Assembly: GCA_002966495.1 (NCBI GenBank)
Contig: CP016490.1
Location: forward strand, 1,984,001 to 2,048,000
Reading direction: 5' to 3'
Source: Halomonas sp. GFAJ-1
GTDB taxonomy: Bacteria > Pseudomonadota > Gammaproteobacteria > Pseudomonadales > Halomonadaceae
Length of the DNA: 64,000 nucleotides
Below the pieces are notes generated by a model, which made no database searches, was not told where the DNA came from, and saw only the letters and a list, made by a program, of their open reading frames with translations. Shown here piece after piece: positions 51,029 to 60,784 of the stretch. The translations under genes were made by a program, and so were the position numbers. Position 1 is the stretch's first letter. Each line of letters opens with the position of its first letter.

Positions 51029-53823
51029 CCGCCCCCTTTACGTTAACCCTGGATGGCCATGCGGTAACGGCTTACCCCGGTGAAACCCTATGGCAGGTGG
51101 CCAAGCGCAGTGGAGAAACCATCCCCCACCTGTGCTTTAAAGAAGCGCCCGGCTACCGTTCCGACGGTAACTGCCGGGCTTGTATGGTAGAAATTAACGG
51201 CGAGCGTGCCCTGGCCGCCAGCTGCATACGTGAAGCGGCTCCCGGTATGGTGGTGCGTAGCGCAAGCTCTACTCGCGCCGTGCAAGCCCGGGAAACCGTG
51301 CTGGAACTATTGATGGCCGACCAGCCCAGCCGGGCGGAAAGCCCTGACCGTTCCAGCCACTTTTGGGCCATGGCTGACCAGCTGGCGGTTAATGAAAATG
51401 CTGTAAAAGCTTGGCTACCGCCACGTCGTCACTCATCGGTTAGCCATGCGGCGGTCGCGCCTACCATTGCGCAGCCGGATACCAGCCACCCGGCCATGCA
51501 CGTTAATCTGGAGGCATGCATTACCTGCAACCTATGCGTACGGGCTTGCCGCGACGTGCAGAGTAATGACGTGATTGGTTTGGCGCAGCGCGGCGCAGCC
51601 ACCGCTGTCGTTTTTGATTTTAGCGACCCCATGGGCGACAGCACCTGCGTGGGTTGTGGCGAGTGCGTACAGGCGTGTCCTACTGGCGCACTCATGCCCG
51701 CCACGCTGGTGGGTGCGACTGGGCGCGGTGATACGAGCAGTCAGCGCCAGGTGGATTCCGTTTGCCCCTACTGCGGCGTGGGCTGTCAGCTTACCTATCA
51801 TATAAATCATGATTCCCTGGCTTACGTGGAAGGGCGCAACGGCCCTGCCAACCAAGGCCGCTTATGCGTGAAAGGGCGCTTTGGATTTGATTACGTCAGC
51901 CATCCAGCGCGGCTCACCAAGCCACTGCTGCGCAAGCCCGGTATACCCAAAACCCTCGACCCGAACTTTGACCCTAATCACCCATTGAGCCACTTCCGCG
52001 AAGCTAGCTGGGAAGAGGCGCTAGACGCGGCAGCAGGCGGGTTGATCAACATCAAAACCGCCCACGGCCCAACAGCGTTAGCGGGCTTTGGCAGTGCCAA
52101 GTGCTCAAATGAGGAGGCTTGGCTGTTCCAAAAGTTGGTACGCACTGGGTTTGGCAGCAATAACGTCGACCACTGCACGCGGCTATGCCATGCCAGCTCC
52201 GTGGCCGCGCTGATGGAGTGCTTGGGTTCAGGCGCGGTGACCGCCTCGTTTATGCAGGCGCTGGAAGCTGACGTGGTGATTCTCACCGGCTGTAACCCGG
52301 CGGTGAATCACCCGGTGGCGGCCACCTTCTTTAAGCAGGCGGCCAAACGCGGCACCGAGATTATTATCCTCGACCCTCGCGGGCAGGCATTAGATGCTTA
52401 CGCCAGCCTAAGCGTGCGCTTTACGCCGGGCGCCGATGTTTCGCTGTTTAATGCGCTCTTGCATGTGATTATTGCCGAAGAGCTGTATGACGAAGCGTAC
52501 ATCGCTGCCCATACCGAAGGTTTTGAGGCGCTTAAAAATAGCGTGGCACACAGCACACCTGAGACCATGAGCGCGCTGTGCGGCGTAGCACCTGATACCC
52601 TTCGCGACGTGGCACGCCGTTATGCCAATGCCGATAAAGCGATGATTTTCTGGGGCATGGGTATCTCCCAGCATACCCACGGCACTGATAACGCCCGCTG
52701 CTTGATCTCTTTGGCGCTGGCCTGCGGCCACACGGGGCGCCCTGGCACTGGCCTTCACCCGCTGCGTGGGCAGAACAATGTTCAGGGCGCCTCGGATGCG
52801 GGGCTAATTCCCATGGTGCTGCCGGACTATCAACCGGTGGGCGATAGCCAATTGCGAGGCGCTTTTGAGGAGCTCTGGAACACGCCGCTGAGCGATGAAC
52901 CGGGGCTAACCGTCGTTGAAGTGATGGATGCCATCCACGCAGGCAGCGTGCGTGGTATGTATATTTTGGGGGAAAACCCCGCCATGTCTGACCCGGATCT
53001 GACCCACGCCCGGGCTGCATTGGGTATGCTTGAGCATTTAGTGGTACAGGATCTGTTCGTCACCGAAACCGCCCAGTTAGCTGATGTGATTCTGCCTGCC
53101 TCCGCCTGGCCGGAAAAAGAGGGCACCGTGACGAACACTAACCGCCAGGTGCAGCTAGGTCGTGCAGCGCTGCCCTTGCCGGGAGATGCCAAGCCTGACG
53201 GGTGGATTATTCAAGAAATCGCCAATCGCTTTGGGCTTGGCTGGCACTACGCTCACCCTAAAGAGGTGTTCGCGGAGATGCAGCAGGGCATGACGTCGCT
53301 AAATCACATTAGCTGGGAGCGGCTGGCGCGGGAGGGGTCAGTGACGTATCCCTGCCCGGCGGAGGATGCGCCGGGCCAGGATGTGGTGTTTAGCGATGCC
53401 TTTCCGCGCGCTGGCGGGCTGGCAAAATTCGCCCCCACGCGTCCGCTGCCGCCGGATGAGCCAGTGGATGACGAGTACCCCACAGTGCTCACCACCGGCC
53501 GGCAGTTGGAGCACTGGCACACCGGCTCTATGACCCGGCGTAGCCAGGCGCTGGATGCGCTAGAGCCAGAAGCGGTAGCCAGCCTTTCGCCCGGCGAGCT
53601 TTATCGGTTAGGGGTCTCCCCCGGTGAAAAGCTGACGATCACGACACGACGAGGCACGATTACGCTAACCGCCCGCATGGACCCAAAAATTCCCGATGGC
53701 ATGGTATTTGTGCCGTTTGCCTATGCTGAAGCGGCGGCTAATCTGCTCACCAATCCAGCCCTTGACCCTTACGGTAAAATACCCGAGTTCAAGTATGCTG
53801 CCTGTCGGCTCAACCCGGCCTAA
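51025..53823 (+). CDS. Molybdenum-dependent formate dehydrogenase catalytic subunit
   Basis: A 932-residue FdsA-like subunit. In order: an N-terminal [2Fe-2S] domain (RSDGNCRACMVEI), two [4Fe-4S] ferredoxin motifs (CITCNLCVRACRDVQ and CVGCGECVQACPTGAL), the fourth cluster motif CPYCGVGCQLTYH and the molybdopterin domain. The active-site residue is Cys388 in HCTRLCHASSVA, in place of selenocysteine. It converts formate to CO2 with NAD+ as final acceptor. Overlaps the previous gene by four bases. No fdhD is nearby. Confidence 0.94.
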   Translation: MTAPFTLTLDGHAVTAYPGETLWQVAKRSGETIPHLCFKEAPGYRSDGNCRACMVEINGERALAASCIREAAPGMVVRSASSTRAVQARETVLELLMADQPSRAESPDRSSHFWAMADQLAVNENAVKAWLPPRRHSSVSHAAVAPTIAQPDTSHPAMHVNLEACITCNLCVRACRDVQSNDVIGLAQRGAATAVVFDFSDPMGDSTCVGCGECVQACPTGALMPATLVGATGRGDTSSQRQVDSVCPYCGVGCQLTYHINHDSLAYVEGRNGPANQGRLCVKGRFGFDYVSHPARLTKPLLRKPGIPKTLDPNFDPNHPLSHFREASWEEALDAAAGGLINIKTAHGPTALAGFGSAKCSNEEAWLFQKLVRTGFGSNNVDHCTRLCHASSVAALMECLGSGAVTASFMQALEADVVILTGCNPAVNHPVAATFFKQAAKRGTEIIILDPRGQALDAYASLSVRFTPGADVSLFNALLHVIIAEELYDEAYIAAHTEGFEALKNSVAHSTPETMSALCGVAPDTLRDVARRYANADKAMIFWGMGISQHTHGTDNARCLISLALACGHTGRPGTGLHPLRGQNNVQGASDAGLIPMVLPDYQPVGDSQLRGAFEELWNTPLSDEPGLTVVEVMDAIHAGSVRGMYILGENPAMSDPDLTHARAALGMLEHLVVQDLFVTETAQLADVILPASAWPEKEGTVTNTNRQVQLGRAALPLPGDAKPDGWIIQEIANRFGLGWHYAHPKEVFAEMQQGMTSLNHISWERLAREGSVTYPCPAEDAPGQDVVFSDAFPRAGGLAKFAPTRPLPPDEPVDDEYPTVLTTGRQLEHWHTGSMTRRSQALDALEPEAVASLSPGELYRLGVSPGEKLTITTRRGTITLTARMDPKIPDGMVFVPFAYAEAAANLLTNPALDPYGKIPEFKYAACRLNPA

Positions 53824-53857
53824 GTGATTGAAGCTGCTCATTGAGGAGCGCGCTGGG

Positions 53858-56800
53858 CTAGCGCCTAAGCTTCCCGCCAATCACCAGCATACATGGCGTT
53901 AGCAGGAGCGTAAGCCCGGTGGCGAAGGTTAGGCCGCCGGCGATGGCGCTGGACATCTGGGTCCACCATTGGGCGGAAGGGGCGTTAAAGCCAAGGGCTG
54001 GGGCAAACAGATTCACGTTAATGCCCAACACCATGGGCATTAGCCCCAGCACCGTGGTAATCGCCGTCAGCAATACTGGGCGCAGGCGCAAACAGCCCGC
54101 CTCCAGCGCCGCCTCTGCGGGCGTCATGCCATTGCCCCGCAGCTCGTTGTAGGTATCAATCAAGACAATATTGTTGTTTACCACAATGCCTGCCAGGGCA
54201 ATAACCCCCATGCCCACCATCACAATGCCAAAAGCTTGGCCGGTAATCAGTAAGCCCATCAGTACCCCTGCCGTTGAGAACACAATGGCAGAGAGCACCA
54301 GTGCCGCTTGGTAGTAACTGTTGAACTGAGTGACTAAGATCAGCGCCATGAGGCCAATGGCAATCAAAAAGGCGCTAATCAAAAACTGCATCGCCTCTTG
54401 CTGGTCTTCTTGCTCGCCTGCCACGTTCACCATCAAGCCTTCGGGCAGTTGGCCTTCGCCCGCTGAAAGCAGCGCCCGCAGGCGCTCGTCGGCTAGGTGG
54501 CCGGGGGCTAAGTCTGCCTCAAGGGTGATGGCTCTCCGGCCGTCAATGCGGTTCAGCGTGCCAACTTTGGGTGCCGGGGTCAGCGTTACAAAGTGAGAGA
54601 TAGGCACTTGGCCGCGCTGGGTATTAATAGTTAACCGCTCAAGTTGATCCAGCGATCGCCAGGACTCGGGCAGGCGAACGCGAATATCCACTTCATCGCT
54701 CACCGTAGGCGGACGGTAGCTAGCCACCTGCAGTCCCGTGGTCAGCAGCTGTACCGCACTGCCAATGGTCGTAATGTCGGTGCCCATGCGGGCGGCGGCT
54801 TCACGATCAACGTTCACCCGCCACTCCACCCCCGGAAGGCTGCGGTTGTCCTGAATGTCGGTGAACCCGCCCAGCTCACGCATAAGCCCCACGAGTTGAT
54901 TAACCCCCGTATCGGCAACGTCCGGGTCGGTGGCGCTTATCTCAAGCACAATGGGCTTGCCGCCACCGGGGCCCATCTCCTGTTCCTGAAACTCCAGGGT
55001 GATGCCAGGGATATCCTGGGTGCGCTCGGCCATATCGTCTAATATCGCTTGTGCGGGGCGGCGCTGGTACCAGTCCACAAACTGAAACTGCAGCACGCCC
55101 ACCACATCACTGCCCATCTGCTGGTCGGGCACTGCAAATGAACGGGCATAAAGCGCTTCTACTTCGCTCATGCCACCCAGGCGGTTTTCCACGCGCTGCA
55201 GGATGGCATCGGCTTCCAAAGCCGAAAAGTCACCCCGGGCGCGCACTAATACCTGGGCGCTGTCTGGTTCCACGTTGGGAAAGAAATCCACCCCGTGATT
55301 AAAGCGTGCGTAGCCGGTGTAGAGCAGGGCGATCAGTAGCAGGGCGAACAGCAGTACCCAGCTAGGGTGTTGCAGCAACCGTGCTAACAGGCTGCGGTAA
55401 TGGCGCCCAAGGGCCGTGCTTTCGGGATTGGTGGTTCCCTCGTAGGTGGCTTCTTCACTTGAAGCGAGGGCCTCAGAAGCCGGTTTGGCAGGGCGGGTCA
55501 CCAGCCGCCCAAGCGTAGGTAGAAATATAAGCGCCATGGCCAGGGATGCCAGCAAGCATAAGATCACCGTGGCGGGCAGATACTTCATAAACTGCCCCAC
55601 CATCCCTGGCCAGAATAGCAGCGGTACAAACACCGCCAACGTCGTTGCCGTAGAGGCAATGACCGGCCAACTCATGCGCGACGCTGCGTTCAGCCACGCT
55701 TGATGGGGTGATTGGCCGTCATTTAAGTGACGGTCGGCCAATTCACTCACCACAATGGCGCCATCCACCAGCATGCCAGCCACTAAGATCAACGCGAACA
55801 GCACCACAATGTTGAGTGTAAAGCCAAAGGCCCATACCAGTAGAATGCCGGTTAAAAATGCCCCCGGAATAGTTAAACCCACCAGCAGTGCCATGCGCCA
55901 GCCCATCACCGCCACGACAACGATCAGCACCAGCACGACGGCGGTCAGTACGTTGTTTAACAGCTCGGAGAGCATGTTCTGCACCGTGACCGATTCATCC
56001 AAAATAGTGGTAACGCTGAGCTGTTCCGGTAGCAGGTCGCCTGCCTGGGCAAAGCGTTCCCTTACGGCATCGATAGTGGCGATAATATTGGCCCCGGCGC
56101 GCTTGGAAATTTCCAGCACCACCGCAGGCTCGCCGTCAATACGGGCAAAGCCCTCGGCCTCTTTATAGGTGGGGTGAATCCAAGCCACATCGCCGAAGGT
56201 CACCACTTGGTCGCCTTCCACTTTCACCGGCATCTGCATCACATCATCAAGGGATTCAATAATGCCCGGCACCTTCAGCGCTAAACGCCCAGCGCCAGTG
56301 TCCAGACTGCCGGCGGCGACGAGGCGGTTGTTGCGCGATACCTGATTAAACAGCGCGTCAAAATCAATGCCATAGCTCTCTAGCACCAGTGGATCAACGA
56401 CGATTTCCAGCAGGTCTTCCCGCTCCCCGGCAATATCCACTTCCAACACATTGGCGATGCCTTCAATCTCTTCTTTGAGGCGCCGGGCAATCGTAATACG
56501 CTCGCGGGTATCTAACTGCCCGGAAAGGCCAATGGTAAGCACAGGGAATTCGGAGACATTCACTTCCATTACCCGCGGCTCTTCGGCTTCAGCGGGCAAG
56601 CTGCTGCGGGCAATATCCACGCGTTCGCGTACATCAGAAAGGGCTGTATTCGGGTTGAAGCCTGGGTCAAACTCAAGGGTTACCGCAGCATGGCCTTCGC
56701 TGGACTGTGCGGTGAATTTGCGTAGCCCTTCGATCCCCCGCAGCTCCTGCTCCATGGGGCGAACTAAAAGCCGCTCCCCATCTTCGGGGCTAACCCCTTC

Positions 56801-56956
56801 CAGAGAGAGCGAAACGTAAACAATGGGGATAGTGACGTCGGGGTTGGCTTCCTTAGGAATGGTTTGCCAAGCGGCGATGCCCGCTAGCAGTAACCCGGCG
56901 AGCAGCAGTAGCGTGGTGCGCGTGTGGGTAAGCGCCGCATTAATGAGTTGGCGCAT
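53858..56956 (-). CDS. RND efflux transporter, second system
   Basis: An about 1032-residue RND protein with twelve membrane segments. N-terminal TIPKEANPDVTIPIVYVSLS and GLRKFTAQSSEGHAAVTLEF are typical. The proton-relay site reads GMLVDGAIVVSELADR, with a single Asp rather than the DD of HAE1 pumps, so it belongs to a different RND branch. The ATG at 56956 with AGGAAGG upstream is preferred; the adaptor frame ends at 56940, overlapping by 17 bases. No outer-membrane channel gene is present. Confidence 0.92.
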   Translation of the reverse strand: MRQLINAALTHTRTTLLLLAGLLLAGIAAWQTIPKEANPDVTIPIVYVSLSLEGVSPEDGERLLVRPMEQELRGIEGLRKFTAQSSEGHAAVTLEFDPGFNPNTALSDVRERVDIARSSLPAEAEEPRVMEVNVSEFPVLTIGLSGQLDTRERITIARRLKEEIEGIANVLEVDIAGEREDLLEIVVDPLVLESYGIDFDALFNQVSRNNRLVAAGSLDTGAGRLALKVPGIIESLDDVMQMPVKVEGDQVVTFGDVAWIHPTYKEAEGFARIDGEPAVVLEISKRAGANIIATIDAVRERFAQAGDLLPEQLSVTTILDESVTVQNMLSELLNNVLTAVVLVLIVVVAVMGWRMALLVGLTIPGAFLTGILLVWAFGFTLNIVVLFALILVAGMLVDGAIVVSELADRHLNDGQSPHQAWLNAASRMSWPVIASTATTLAVFVPLLFWPGMVGQFMKYLPATVILCLLASLAMALIFLPTLGRLVTRPAKPASEALASSEEATYEGTTNPESTALGRHYRSLLARLLQHPSWVLLFALLLIALLYTGYARFNHGVDFFPNVEPDSAQVLVRARGDFSALEADAILQRVENRLGGMSEVEALYARSFAVPDQQMGSDVVGVLQFQFVDWYQRRPAQAILDDMAERTQDIPGITLEFQEQEMGPGGGKPIVLEISATDPDVADTGVNQLVGLMRELGGFTDIQDNRSLPGVEWRVNVDREAAARMGTDITTIGSAVQLLTTGLQVASYRPPTVSDEVDIRVRLPESWRSLDQLERLTINTQRGQVPISHFVTLTPAPKVGTLNRIDGRRAITLEADLAPGHLADERLRALLSAGEGQLPEGLMVNVAGEQEDQQEAMQFLISAFLIAIGLMALILVTQFNSYYQAALVLSAIVFSTAGVLMGLLITGQAFGIVMVGMGVIALAGIVVNNNIVLIDTYNELRGNGMTPAEAALEAGCLRLRPVLLTAITTVLGLMPMVLGINVNLFAPALGFNAPSAQWWTQMSSAIAGGLTFATGLTLLLTPCMLVIGGKLRR

Positions 56957-58037
56957 AACCACCTTCCTGGCGGTTGGCAGGCACCGGCGTGACGGTATCG
57001 CCCGGGGCAACTAAGCCAGCGCCAAGGGTAATCAGTTGCAGCGGATCCGGCAGACCCGTCACGTAAGCGCGCTCAATATCAGCGCTTACCAGTTCAATGG
57101 CCGTTTGGGCCACCTGGTTTTCATCGACGATGTGCTTAACCGCCAACTGGCCCTGTTCGTTCAGGCTAAAAAGCGCGGGGGAGAGCGTATGTACATGGCG
57201 CGGCGGCAGGGTAATGGTGAACTCCGCGCTGCCCCCTGCCAAACGTTGCCGGTCAGGGTTGTCCAGGGTTGCTTCGATATAAAAGGTACGGGTGGCCTCT
57301 TCAGCTCGGCTACTGATATGGGTTATCTCGCCGGTTAGCGCGCGCCCGTTTAACAGCCGCGCAGTGACCGGTAGTCCAACGCTGAGTTCGCCGACCTGCT
57401 GTTGAGATACCCAAGCCGTTCCGGTTAAACGGCGGTCGTCAATTAAGCGGCCCCACTCTTCACCGGGCTGCAGCAAATCGCCTAGTTCAACCTGCACCCG
57501 GTCAAGGACGCCCTCAAACGGGGCGGTGGGGCGGGTGTCGTTTAGCTGTTTTTCCAACTGGGCCACCTGGGCGGCGCTGGCGCTTAACGCGCTCTGTAGG
57601 CGCAGCAGTTCTGGCTGTGAAATGAGCTCCCGGCGGCGTAGGTTTTGCGCCCCGGAAAACTCAGCTTCTGCCACGGCAAGCTCATCCCTTGCTTGCTGCA
57701 AACGCTCGGGTAGGGCTTCATTGTCCAGCACCAGCAGGGTATCGCCTTGGGCCACTGTCGCCCCCTGGGTAATGGGCTTTTCCGCCACGAAGCCAGCCAC
57801 GCTAGCGCGTAAGATGGTTTCGCGTTGGGCGGTTAATTGGCCTTGAATAACCTGCTGAGGAACAAAAGGGGTGCTTTGCTGAACCATCACCTCTACCCGT
57901 GGAAGCGCCTCGCTTTCCGCGCTGCTGCTCTCGGGTGGGTCGGTTTGAAAGCGCTGAAAATCGCCAAAGGCAAGCCATATTACCAGCGCTAGAACCAGCA
58001 AGCTGGCAAGGGCGTAAGAGTAGGGGATTCGTCGCAT
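56940..58037 (-). CDS. RND efflux adaptor protein, second system
   Basis: A 365-residue membrane fusion protein with an N-terminal membrane anchor (SYALASLLVLALVIWLAF), a lipoyl/hairpin region (AEKPITQGATVAQGDTLLVL) and a barrel domain. PTAPFEGVLDRVQVELGD is typical for the family. First gene of the pump operon, with no lipobox. Substrate not predictable. Confidence 0.92.
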   Translation of the reverse strand: MRRIPYSYALASLLVLALVIWLAFGDFQRFQTDPPESSSAESEALPRVEVMVQQSTPFVPQQVIQGQLTAQRETILRASVAGFVAEKPITQGATVAQGDTLLVLDNEALPERLQQARDELAVAEAEFSGAQNLRRRELISQPELLRLQSALSASAAQVAQLEKQLNDTRPTAPFEGVLDRVQVELGDLLQPGEEWGRLIDDRRLTGTAWVSQQQVGELSVGLPVTARLLNGRALTGEITHISSRAEEATRTFYIEATLDNPDRQRLAGGSAEFTITLPPRHVHTLSPALFSLNEQGQLAVKHIVDENQVAQTAIELVSADIERAYVTGLPDPLQLITLGAGLVAPGDTVTPVPANRQEGGYAPTH

Positions 58038-58298
58038 GGGGTTGCTATATCCGTATAAGCCCAGAAAACCGTATATTTAAGCTGTACGTTAAAGACCGTG
58101 CTGAAGGCGGGGCGCGCAGCCTGTCACACCATAGCGTAACCCCAGCTTCTCAGCGAGTACCAAGCAGCGGCGGGAAGGATACTAGCCTCATGTCTGATTG
58201 AGTTTTTGCCCGGCTGGGCATACCATCTTGTCGTCTTAATTTCTGTCGAACCACCCTCAGGCGAGCCCTTACACTAGGCAAACCATCAAGGAGCAATG

Positions 58299-59273
58299 AT
58301 GAAAGATCCAGTACGTATTGCGATTACCGGCGGCGCAGGCCAAATCAGCTACTCTCTTATTTTCCGCATCGCCGCTGGCGACATGTTGGGGCCGGATCAG
58401 CCTGTCATTCTTCAGCTTCTGGAAATCCCTCAGGCGATGGACGCCCTGAACGGCGTGGTGATGGAAGTCAACGACTGTGCCTTCCCGCTGGTCAAAGACG
58501 TTGTCGCAACCGATGACCCCAACGTCGCGTTCAAAGACGCGGATTTCGCCCTGCTGGTAGGTGCCCGCCCGCGTGGCCCCGGTATGGAGCGTAAAGACCT
58601 GCTGGAAGCCAACGCGGCTATCTTCTCTGTGCAGGGCAAAGCGCTAAACGATCACGCCAGCCGCGACGTACGCGTCCTAGTTGTCGGTAACCCGGCTAAC
58701 ACCAACGCGCTGATTGCTTCTTGCAACGCGCCGGACCTGGACGCGGGTCAGTTCACCGCCATGACGCGTCTGGATCACAACCGCGCGCTGACCCAGCTGG
58801 CTCAGAAAACCGGCAAGCATGTTACTGACGTTGAAAACATGATCATCTGGGGCAACCACAGTGCCACCCAGTACCCGGATCTGGCCCAGTGCAAAGTCGA
58901 TGGCAAAGCGGCGTTTGATCTGGTTGAGCGCGACTGGTACGAAAACGACTTCATCCCCACCGTTCAGCAGCGCGGCGCGGCGATCATTAAGGCACGCGGT
59001 GCGTCATCTGCAGCGTCTGCCGCTTCTTCTGCTATCGACCACATGCGCGATTGGGCGCTGGGTTGTGACGGCATCGTCAGCATGGCGATTCCGTCTGACG
59101 GCAGCTACGGCATCGACGCAGGCATCATTTACTCTTACCCGGTGCGCTGCCAGGGCGGTAAGTACGAAATCGTTCAAGGTTTCGAGCTGGACGCGTTCAG
59201 CAAAGAGAAGATGCAGGCCACCGAAAAAGAACTGCGTGAAGAGCGCGCTGCCGTTGAGCACCTGCTCGGCTAA
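58299..59273 (+). CDS. mdh: Malate dehydrogenase
   Basis: TCA-cycle enzyme (malate to oxaloacetate, NAD+), 324 residues. NAD-binding ITGGAGQISYSL, substrate-binding arginines in GARPRGPGMERKDLL, LDHNRA and catalytic His in WGNHSATQYPD are visible. This is the cytosolic-like MDH type rather than the E. coli type. AAGGAG lies 5 bases before ATG 58299; the ATG at 58296 is too close. A terminator follows. Confidence 0.97.
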   Translation: MKDPVRIAITGGAGQISYSLIFRIAAGDMLGPDQPVILQLLEIPQAMDALNGVVMEVNDCAFPLVKDVVATDDPNVAFKDADFALLVGARPRGPGMERKDLLEANAAIFSVQGKALNDHASRDVRVLVVGNPANTNALIASCNAPDLDAGQFTAMTRLDHNRALTQLAQKTGKHVTDVENMIIWGNHSATQYPDLAQCKVDGKAAFDLVERDWYENDFIPTVQQRGAAIIKARGASSAASAASSAIDHMRDWALGCDGIVSMAIPSDGSYGIDAGIIYSYPVRCQGGKYEIVQGFELDAFSKEKMQATEKELREERAAVEHLLG

Positions 59274-59314
59274 GCACGCCCGCTGGCGCTCTTCAATGAG
59301 CGCCTAGCAAACAC

Positions 59315-59350
59315 AAAAGCCCTGCAAACTCAGTTTGCAGGGCTTTTTTG
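59315..59350 (+). terminator. Rho-independent terminator of mdh
   Basis: AAAAGCCCTGCAAACT pairs with AGTTTGCAGGGCTTTT around a minimal loop, followed by a T tract. The A-rich 5' side also allows minus-strand use. Confidence 0.88.
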
Positions 59351-59369
59351 ACCATTTACGCTTCACTCA

Positions 59370-59393
59370 CTCACCACTCACCACTCACCACTC
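59370..59393. repeat. Three 7-base tandem repeats CTCACCA
   Basis: CTCACCA occurs three times in a row (59370-59390) just before the minus-strand HAD stop codon. This is a simple repeat with possible slippage, with no clear role. Confidence 0.6.
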
Positions 59394-60050
59394 TCAATCA
59401 CGCAAACTCATAATCCGCCAATGGCGCGTTTCGGCGACTTCTCGGAGCGTATCATCGGGGTCGACGGCGACGGGGTGCTCGACTTGCTCAAGCAGCGGCA
59501 GGTCGTTATGGGAGTCGCTGTAAAACCAAGCGCCATCCATGGTTAAGTCTTGATCTTCAAGCCACTGCTTTAAACGCGTGACTTTGCCTTCGCGGAAGCT
59601 CGGCACCCCTGACACCCGCCCCGTATAGTGTCCATCGATCATCTCCGGATCAACCGCGATTAAATCATCAACGCCCAAGCGCTCAGCAATTGGCGCAGTA
59701 ATAAAGCGGTTGGTGGCGGTGATAATCAGCAGCGTATCCCCTTTGGTGCGGTGGCGGGCCAAAAGCTCTTCGGCCTTGGGGAGAATATGCGGCTCAATTT
59801 TGCTGGCCATAAACTGCTGATGCCAGGCGGCCAGCTGTTCCGGCGTGTTTTCTGCAAGCGGCTTCAGTGCCATCTCCAGAAACGCTGCCATATCCAGGGT
59901 GCCTGCGTTGTAATCGGCCATAAAGCGTTCGTTGGCTTCTCGGTAAGCAACAGGATCAACGGCGCCCTGTTCGAGTAGAAATTCACCCCAGGCGTGATCG
60001 CTGTCGATGGATAGCAGCGTATTATCCAAATCGAAAATGGCCAGACTCAC
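59394..60050 (-). CDS. HAD-superfamily IB phosphatase
   Basis: A 218-residue HAD phosphatase: nucleophile FDLDNTLLSIDSD, motif II ITATNRFI and motif IV SDSHNDLPLL, like the SerB/histidinol-phosphatase type IB group. In Pseudomonas a similar HAD gene lies next to rppH-ptsP. The exact substrate is not known. It diverges from rppH. Confidence 0.9.
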   Translation of the reverse strand: MSLAIFDLDNTLLSIDSDHAWGEFLLEQGAVDPVAYREANERFMADYNAGTLDMAAFLEMALKPLAENTPEQLAAWHQQFMASKIEPHILPKAEELLARHRTKGDTLLIITATNRFITAPIAERLGVDDLIAVDPEMIDGHYTGRVSGVPSFREGKVTRLKQWLEDQDLTMDGAWFYSDSHNDLPLLEQVEHPVAVDPDDTLREVAETRHWRIMSLRD

Positions 60051-60223
60051 GGCGCTCCCCTTATGGTTAATGTGATGGTTGATAGCGTGTTAATCGCGGG
60101 ACACAAAGCGGCGGATTATCGCAGAGTCGCCCTGGTTTAACCACTTAGCTCTATATTGTATTGATACGGCTGTCTCCCTTGTGGAAAAATGGACATAACT
60201 GAAAATTTATTAAGGTGATGTCC

Positions 60224-60718
60224 GTGATCGACGCTGACGGCTTTCGCCCCAATGTTGGCATTATTATTGCCAACAGCCAGGGGCAACTGCTCTGGGCGCG
60301 TCGTGTAGGACAAAATGCGTGGCAATTCCCCCAGGGAGGCATTAAAGCAAGCGAGACTCCACAACAAGCGCTTTTTCGTGAGCTTCACGAAGAGATCGGC
60401 CTAACCGCCGACGATGTTGATATTGTCGCCTGCACCCGGGGCTGGCTGCGCTACCGTCTTCCACGACGCATGATTCGTACCCACTCGCGACCGGTCTGTA
60501 TCGGCCAGAAGCAGAAGTGGTTTTTACTTAAGATTCGCTGTCAAGAGAACCGAATCTGCATGACGGCTACGCCCAAGCCCGAATTCGATGGCTGGCGCTG
60601 GGTAAGCTACTGGTACCCGCTGGGGCAGGTGGTGCCGTTTAAACGAGAGGTATATCGACGCGCGTTACGAGAGCTTTCTCCGCGTGTACAGCGCCTAGCA
60701 CAAGATAACGAAGGGTAA
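60224..60718 (+). CDS. rppH: RNA pyrophosphohydrolase
   Basis: Nudix hydrolase, 164 residues, that removes pyrophosphate from mRNA 5' ends, triggering decay. The Nudix box GGIKASETPQQALFREL followed by HEEIGL is intact. The GTG at 60224 gives (M)IDADGFRPNVGIII, which matches the RppH N-terminus, with AAGGTGA upstream; earlier starts (60215, 60218) lie inside that ribosome-binding site. It precedes ptsP. Confidence 0.94.
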   Translation: MIDADGFRPNVGIIIANSQGQLLWARRVGQNAWQFPQGGIKASETPQQALFRELHEEIGLTADDVDIVACTRGWLRYRLPRRMIRTHSRPVCIGQKQKWFLLKIRCQENRICMTATPKPEFDGWRWVSYWYPLGQVVPFKREVYRRALRELSPRVQRLAQDNEG

Positions 60719-60784
60719 TTGCGCTTTGCTGCCTAGGATGAGGCAGTCAAGCCAGCCGGAAATCCCTCAGCGAGGCAAATAATA

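Noticed and set aside
52174..52200. Selenocysteine (in-frame TGA) in the formate dehydrogenase
   Set aside because: The active-site codon is TGC (Cys388), and no in-frame TGA or SECIS-like hairpin is seen.
59357..59393. CTCACCA repeats as a CRISPR or regulatory array
   Set aside because: Seven-base units with no spacers are a simple tandem repeat.
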